Of a stretch of 64,000 bases of DNA, positions 59,339-64,000 are shown in pieces. Location of the stretch: assembly GCF_026341825.1 (NCBI RefSeq), contig NZ_JAPENY010000003.1, forward strand, positions 1,116,001-1,180,000, given 5' to 3'. A program made the translations under genes and the position numbers. A model generated the notes under the pieces. That model was not told the DNA's origin and made no database searches. It worked only from the letters and a program-made list of their open reading frames with translations. Numbering within the stretch: the first letter of the stretch is position 1; each line of letters begins with the position of its first letter. This DNA is from Streptomyces sp. NBC_00620 (lineage in GTDB: Bacteria > Actinomycetota > Actinomycetes > Streptomycetales > Streptomycetaceae).

Positions 59339-61024
59339 GTGCGCATCGACTTCTTCAGGCGTTCCAGACGTCGCTTCTTCGCTCTGCTCGGCACCGCCGC
59401 CCTGGCTCTGGCCGGGGCGGTCGCCCTGCCCACCACGGCCCACGCGGCCAACATCCTCACCAACCCCGGCTTCGAGTCGGGCGTCCTCTCCCCCTGGTCC
59501 TGCACCGGGAACCTGGGCTCGATCGTCTCCACCCCCGTGCACGGCGGCACCAAGGCCCTTGCGGGGGCGGCGAGTTCGAGCGACAACGCCAAGTGCAGCC
59601 AGACCGTCGCCGTCCAGCCGAACACGGCGTACGCCCTGACGGGCTGGGTGCGCGGCAGCTATGTGTACCTGGGCGTGGAGGGCGGCGCCGCGACCTGGAC
59701 GACGTCCACGGCGGCGTACAGCCAGCTCACCGTGAACTTCACGACCGGTGCCTCGCAGACCAGCGCCACGATCTACACGCACGGCTGGTACGGCCAGGGC
59801 ACCTACTACGCCGACGACGTCAGCCTTGACGGACCGGGCGGCGGCGGTGGCTCGGACACCCAGGCGCCGACCGCGCCGACGAACCTCACCTCCCCCGCCA
59901 AGACCTCCTCCAGCGTGTCCCTGTCGTGGGGCGCGTCGAGCGACAACGTCGGGGTCACCGGCTACAACGTCTACAGCGGCGCCAACCAGGTGCTCACCGT
60001 GTCGGGCACGACCGCGACCGTGAGCGGTCTGTCGCCGAGCACGGCGTACACCTTCACCGTGCGGGCACGGGACGCGGCCGGGAACATCTCCGCCGCCTCC
60101 AACTCCCTTTCCGTGACGACGAACGCGGGCACCCCCGGCACCACCTTCAAGCAGGCGGCGCCGTACCTCTACCTCGGCTGGGGCGATCCGCCGGCCGTGA
60201 GTACGGTGATGAACTCCACCGGGATCAAGTGGTTCACGATGGCGTTCATCCTCTCCTCGGGCGGCTGCAGCCCGGCCTGGGACGGGAGTCGCGCGCTGAC
60301 CGGCGGCAACGACCAGTCGGTCATCAACTCCATCCGCGCCGCGGGCGGTGACATCGTGCCCTCGATCGGCGGCTGGAGCGGCAACAAGCTCGGGCCGAAC
60401 TGCTCGACGCCGGAGGCACTGGCGGGCGCGTACCAGCAGGTGATCAACGCCTACGGGCTCAAGGCGATCGACATCGACATCGAGAACACCGACGAGTTCG
60501 AGAACGAGGTCGTCCAGGACCGCATCCTCAACGCCCTGAAGATCGTCAAGGCGAACAACCCGGGGCTGCGCACGATCATCACCTTCGGTACGACGACGAC
60601 GGGCCCGACCTACTGGGGCAACCGGCTCATCGAGCGTGCCTCGGCGCTGGGCGCCAACATCGACGTCTTCACGATCATGCCGTTCGACTTCGGCGGCGGC
60701 GCCGACATGTACGGCAACACGGTGAACGCCACCGAGGGGCTGAAGACCAAGCTGAAGTCCACCTTCGGCTGGGACGACACCACGGCGTACGCGCACATCG
60801 GGATCTCCGGCATGAACGGGCTCAGCGACCAGCAGGAGCTCACCTCACCGACGACCTGGACCCAGATCCGCGACTGGGCGAACTCGCACCACATCGCCCG
60901 GCTCGCCTTCTGGTCGGTCAACCGCGACCGGCCCTGCGCCGGTGGCGGAGTGGTCAGCAACTGCTCCGGCATCAGCCAGAACAACTGGCAGTTCACGTCC
61001 ATCACGGCCGGTTTCACCGGCTGA
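59339..61024 (+). CDS. Secreted GH18 chitinase with CBM and fibronectin III domains
   Basis: GTG 59339 after AGGGAG gives 561 residues: a signal peptide cut after AHA (about residue 36), a carbohydrate-binding jelly-roll domain (about 37-165), a fibronectin type III domain (about 180-265) and a GH18 barrel (about 275-561). The catalytic block reads KAIDIDIE with D378, D380 and E382; the first Asp of the usual DGxDxDxE is a Lys here. It should hydrolyse chitin outside the cell. Dre sites upstream and a hairpin downstream make it a single-gene unit. Confidence 0.87.
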   Translation: MRIDFFRRSRRRFFALLGTAALALAGAVALPTTAHAANILTNPGFESGVLSPWSCTGNLGSIVSTPVHGGTKALAGAASSSDNAKCSQTVAVQPNTAYALTGWVRGSYVYLGVEGGAATWTTSTAAYSQLTVNFTTGASQTSATIYTHGWYGQGTYYADDVSLDGPGGGGGSDTQAPTAPTNLTSPAKTSSSVSLSWGASSDNVGVTGYNVYSGANQVLTVSGTTATVSGLSPSTAYTFTVRARDAAGNISAASNSLSVTTNAGTPGTTFKQAAPYLYLGWGDPPAVSTVMNSTGIKWFTMAFILSSGGCSPAWDGSRALTGGNDQSVINSIRAAGGDIVPSIGGWSGNKLGPNCSTPEALAGAYQQVINAYGLKAIDIDIENTDEFENEVVQDRILNALKIVKANNPGLRTIITFGTTTTGPTYWGNRLIERASALGANIDVFTIMPFDFGGGADMYGNTVNATEGLKTKLKSTFGWDDTTAYAHIGISGMNGLSDQQELTSPTTWTQIRDWANSHHIARLAFWSVNRDRPCAGGGVVSNCSGISQNNWQFTSITAGFTG

Positions 61025-61035
61025 AACGCACAAAA

Positions 61036-61069
61036 GAGGGTGCCCGGCCGATGGAGGCCGGGCACCCTC
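61036..61069. terminator. Perfect 14-bp hairpin between convergent genes
   Basis: GAGGGTGCCCGGCC pairs exactly with GGCCGGGCACCCTC around a six-base loop. It starts 12 bases after the chitinase stop and ends eight bases before the mannosidase stop, so it can terminate both. Confidence 0.85.
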
Positions 61070-61076
61070 GTGTGTT

Positions 61077-64000
61077 CTACGGGCGCCGCGCCAGCCGCAG
61101 CGTCTGCACCTCGAACGGCCGCAGCGAGACCGCCACCGTGTCGCCGTCCACCGCGGCCTCGGCTCCCTCGAAGGGGCGCTCAAGGAGGTCGGTCAACTCG
61201 GCCCCGGCGAGCGGGAAACCGGTGCGCAGAACACCCTCCCCGCGACCGCCCCGGGACTCGTAGAGGCGTACGACGACATCGCCCGAGGCGTCATCGGCGA
61301 GCTTGACCGCCTCGATCGTCACGCCCTCACCCTCGACGGACACGACGGGTTCGGTCGGCCCGGCCTCCGCCACCCGCAGGGGCAGGTTGAGCGAGTAGCC
61401 CTCCGCGACCGCGTCCTCGATGCTCGCCCCGGGAAGGAGCGAGTACGTGAAGCGGTGCTTGCCCTGGTCGGCTTCGGGGTCGGGGACACGCGGGGCGCGC
61501 ACCAGGGAGAGCCGGACGGTCGTCGTCGTACCGCCGTCCTCGCGGACCGTGCGGGAGACGTCGTGGCCGTACGTCGAGTCGTTGATGACCGCAACGCCGT
61601 AGCCGGGTTCGCCGATGTGCACCCAGCGGTGGCCGTACACCTCGAAGCGGGCCGCCTCCCAGCTGGTGTTCGTGTGGGTGGGGCGCTGGACGTGGCCGAA
61701 CTGGATCTCGGCGGAGGAGTGCGGGGCCCGGATGTCCACCGGGAAGCCGGCCTTGAGGAACTTCTCGGCCTCGTGCCAGTCGATCTCCGTCTCGAAGTCG
61801 ATGCGCGGGCTGCCCGCGCGGACGGTGATCGTCTGGACGATCCGCGACCCCTTGCCGAAGGCGCGCTCCACCCGGATCGCGCCGAGCAGCGGGTCCTCGT
61901 CGACGACCGTGATCGAGGCGGCGTCCAGGAGGTCCGTGTAGCGGTTCTTGTAGTGCTTGTCGACGTCCCAGGCGTCCCAGTAGTTGGGGAGGTCGCTGTG
62001 CAGGCGGAGCAAGTTGCCTTTGTCGGCGAGGACTTCGCGGTTCGCCTTGAGGTCGCGTACCGAGGCGAGGGTGCCGTCCTCGGCCAACTCGACGCGCACG
62101 AGGCCGTTTTCGAGGACACGGCCGGTGACCGTCACCGGGTGCGGGGACTCGGCGACGGCGAGAGGTGCGCTGCCGCTCGCCGGTACCTCCGCGTACATCG
62201 GGACACCCGTGGACGTACGGACCACCTCGGCCCGGTCGTACGGACTCGTGTTGAAGACCCGGGTCTCCCCCGCGCCGAGCGCGGCCAGCGCCTCGGCCGT
62301 CAGCACCTCCAACTCCTCGGCCACGCGGGCGTATTCGGCCTCCGCCTCGCGGTGCACCCAGGCGATCGAGGACCCCGGCAGGATGTCGTGGAACTGGTGG
62401 AGCAGAACCGTCTTCCAGAGCCGGTCGAGCTTCTCGTACGGGTAGGCGTAGCCCGGCGCGTGCAGCGCGGCGGTGGTGGCCCACAACTCGGCCTCGCGGA
62501 GCTTGTGTTCGCTGCGGCGGTTGCCCTGCTTGGTGCGGGCCTGCGAGGTGTAGGTCGCGCGGTGCAGCTCCAGGTAGAGCTCGCCGACCCAGACCGGGGC
62601 GTCCGGGTACTCCTCGCGCGCGGCGGCGAAGAACGCGTCGGGGTGCTCGACGACGACCTTCGCCGAGCCCTCCAAGTCCGCCAGCCTGCGCGCCCGTTCC
62701 ATGATCTCGCGGGTGGGACCGCCGCCGCCGTCACCCCAGCCGAAGGGGGCGAGCGAGCGGGTGCCGCGGCCCTTGTCGGCGTAGTTGCGGACGGCGCGGG
62801 ACATCTCCTCGCCGCTGAAGCGGGCGTTGTAGGTGTCGACCGGCGGGAAGTGCGTGAAGATGCGCGTGCCGTCGATGCCCTCCCACCAGAAGGTGTGGTG
62901 GGGCAGCTTGTTGGTCTGATTCCAGGAGAGCTTCTGGGTCAGGAACCACTCGTTGCCGGCGAGCTTGGCGAGCTGCGGGTAGGCGGCGTTGTAGCCGAAG
63001 GAGTCCGGCAGCCAGACGCCCTTGGTCTCGACGCCGAAGTGCTCGATGAAGAACCGCTTGCCGTGGATGAGCTGGCGGGCGAGCGCCTCACCGCCGGGCA
63101 GGTTTCCGTCGGCCTCGACCCACATGCCGCCGACCGGCGCCCACTGGCCCCGCTTCACCGACTCCTGGATACGGGCCCACACCTGCGGGTAGTTGTCGCG
63201 CACCCACTCGTACTGCTGGGCCTGCGAGCAGGCGAAGATGAACTCCTCGTACTCGTCGGCGAGCGAGGTCACGTTCGAGAAGGTGCGGGACGTCTTGCGC
63301 TTCGTCTCGCGGATCGGCCACAGCCAGGCCGAGTCGATGTGCGCGTGGCCGACGCCGGAGAGGGTGTGGGCGCTGGCGTGCGCGGGCTTGGACAGTACGG
63401 GCACCAGGGCGGCGCGCACCTCGGCCGCCGAGCCGGAGATGTCGTCCAGGTCAAGGAGGTCCAGGGCGTGGTCGAGGGCGTGCATGATCTCGTGGCGGCG
63501 CGGGTCCTGCTCGTTCAGCTCCAGCATCAGTTCGCGCAGCACCTGGATGTCCAGGTCGAGGTGCCAGACCTCCTCGTCCAGGACGGCGATGTCGGCGCGG
63601 CGGAAAGTGTAGAGGGGCTTGTCGCCTGCCGTGAGGACGTCGCCGAGCGGGGTCGGACGGGCGAAGTCGTTGGCCAGGATGTCCGGGTTGGACGCCGCCT
63701 CGACCAGGTAGTCGATCTCCTCGCCGCCGCTCGCCGGGTTGGCGATCGCCACGTACTGGTTGAGCGGGTTGACCGCCTTCAGCGGGGTGCCGTCCGTGAG
63801 GTGGACGAGCGCCTCGGCCTGGTTGCCGGGCCAGTCGCCGGTGAAGCCGAGGTCGATGACGGCCTCGACGCGCTTGCCGGTCCACTCGGGCGGCACGGTG
63901 CCACGCATCCGGAACCAGGTGGTGCCCCACGGCGGGCCCCAGGGGGTGTCCATGGCGAAGGGCTTGTACGAGGCGGAGGCGGCCTCCTCGAACGGGACGG
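61077..64000 (-). CDS. GH38 alpha-mannosidase, 5' truncated by window edge
   Basis: The frame is still open at base 64000, so the N-terminus is missing; about 974 residues are visible. The zinc-binding GHAHIDSAWLWPIRETKRK and the nucleophile block WLPDSFGYNAAYPQ are those of GH38 alpha-mannosidases, followed by the middle helical and large beta C-terminal domains. No signal peptide can be judged. It should remove alpha-linked mannose from glycans or oligosaccharides. Confidence 0.88.
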   Translation of the reverse strand, partial: VPFEEAASASYKPFAMDTPWGPPWGTTWFRMRGTVPPEWTGKRVEAVIDLGFTGDWPGNQAEALVHLTDGTPLKAVNPLNQYVAIANPASGGEEIDYLVEAASNPDILANDFARPTPLGDVLTAGDKPLYTFRRADIAVLDEEVWHLDLDIQVLRELMLELNEQDPRRHEIMHALDHALDLLDLDDISGSAAEVRAALVPVLSKPAHASAHTLSGVGHAHIDSAWLWPIRETKRKTSRTFSNVTSLADEYEEFIFACSQAQQYEWVRDNYPQVWARIQESVKRGQWAPVGGMWVEADGNLPGGEALARQLIHGKRFFIEHFGVETKGVWLPDSFGYNAAYPQLAKLAGNEWFLTQKLSWNQTNKLPHHTFWWEGIDGTRIFTHFPPVDTYNARFSGEEMSRAVRNYADKGRGTRSLAPFGWGDGGGGPTREIMERARRLADLEGSAKVVVEHPDAFFAAAREEYPDAPVWVGELYLELHRATYTSQARTKQGNRRSEHKLREAELWATTAALHAPGYAYPYEKLDRLWKTVLLHQFHDILPGSSIAWVHREAEAEYARVAEELEVLTAEALAALGAGETRVFNTSPYDRAEVVRTSTGVPMYAEVPASGSAPLAVAESPHPVTVTGRVLENGLVRVELAEDGTLASVRDLKANREVLADKGNLLRLHSDLPNYWDAWDVDKHYKNRYTDLLDAASITVVDEDPLLGAIRVERAFGKGSRIVQTITVRAGSPRIDFETEIDWHEAEKFLKAGFPVDIRAPHSSAEIQFGHVQRPTHTNTSWEAARFEVYGHRWVHIGEPGYGVAVINDSTYGHDVSRTVREDGGTTTTVRLSLVRAPRVPDPEADQGKHRFTYSLLPGASIEDAVAEGYSLNLPLRVAEAGPTEPVVSVEGEGVTIEAVKLADDASGDVVVRLYESRGGRGEGVLRTGFPLAGAELTDLLERPFEGAEAAVDGDTVAVSLRPFEVQTLRLARRP

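Noticed and set aside
1..64000. Signs of prophage, transposon or integrated element
   Set aside because: No integrase, transposase, terminal inverted repeats, tRNA-end attachment site or clear base-composition break was seen.

Overview
The window is high-GC DNA with many GTG starts, 4-base start/stop overlaps (ATGA, GTGA), Tat and lipoprotein signals, a DasR-like chitinase promoter and secreted glycan hydrolases. Together these point to a Streptomyces chromosome. It is almost fully coding: no gene-free stretch exceeds about 270 bases. No tRNA, rRNA, CRISPR array, transposase or prophage gene was seen. The genes at both edges are cut by the window.

Layout. 1-9.0 kb: a forward operon encoding a GTPase-associated protein (GAP1 type), a membrane TRAFAC GTPase, a 41-residue membrane peptide, a VWA protein, a PP2C phosphatase and an unusual kinase. 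It runs into a convergent two-gene unit whose products share a short GPIxGPxQxG motif resembling bacterial amyloid signalling motifs. This is the best candidate for a little-described signalling or conflict system. 9.3-15.8 kb: a vanillate-type Rieske oxygenase and reductase with a 56-residue protein between them, an IclR regulator, and a divergent ABC importer. 15.7-24 kb: an alpha-glucan unit with a secreted GH87-like beta-helix hydrolase, a cytoplasmic GH13 glucosidase, an importer without its own ATPase, and a LacI regulator. 24-36.6 kb: a GNAT enzyme, a secreted M6 protease, an oligopeptide importer preceded by a LysR gene, and an M1 aminopeptidase with an inserted repeat array. 36.6-45.4 kb: a complete hydroxyproline degradation operon with a GntR regulator, divergent from an Xaa-Pro aminopeptidase.

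45.4-51.1 kb: a PotABCD-type polyamine importer divergent from a GntR regulator that overlaps a soluble cache-domain gene. 51.1-54.5 kb: an orphan MmyB-type ligand-binding domain, then an HTH regulator, a HExxH metallopeptidase-like protein and a seven-helix membrane protein. 54.5-64 kb: an alpha/beta hydrolase, a small conserved protein, a phosphopantetheinyl transferase overlapping a metallophosphoesterase gene, an ATP-grasp enzyme, a GH18 chitinase behind two dre-like sites, and a GH38 alpha-mannosidase that runs off the right edge.

Most of the middle of the window reads as scavenging. Secreted protease and glycanases release peptides and sugars, dedicated importers bring them in, and intracellular peptidases, a glucosidase and the hydroxyproline pathway finish the job. 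A separate structural theme is four short tandem-repeat arrays (16-38 bp units) that each include the stop codon of a different gene, plus a recent 192-bp duplication inside the M1 aminopeptidase gene.
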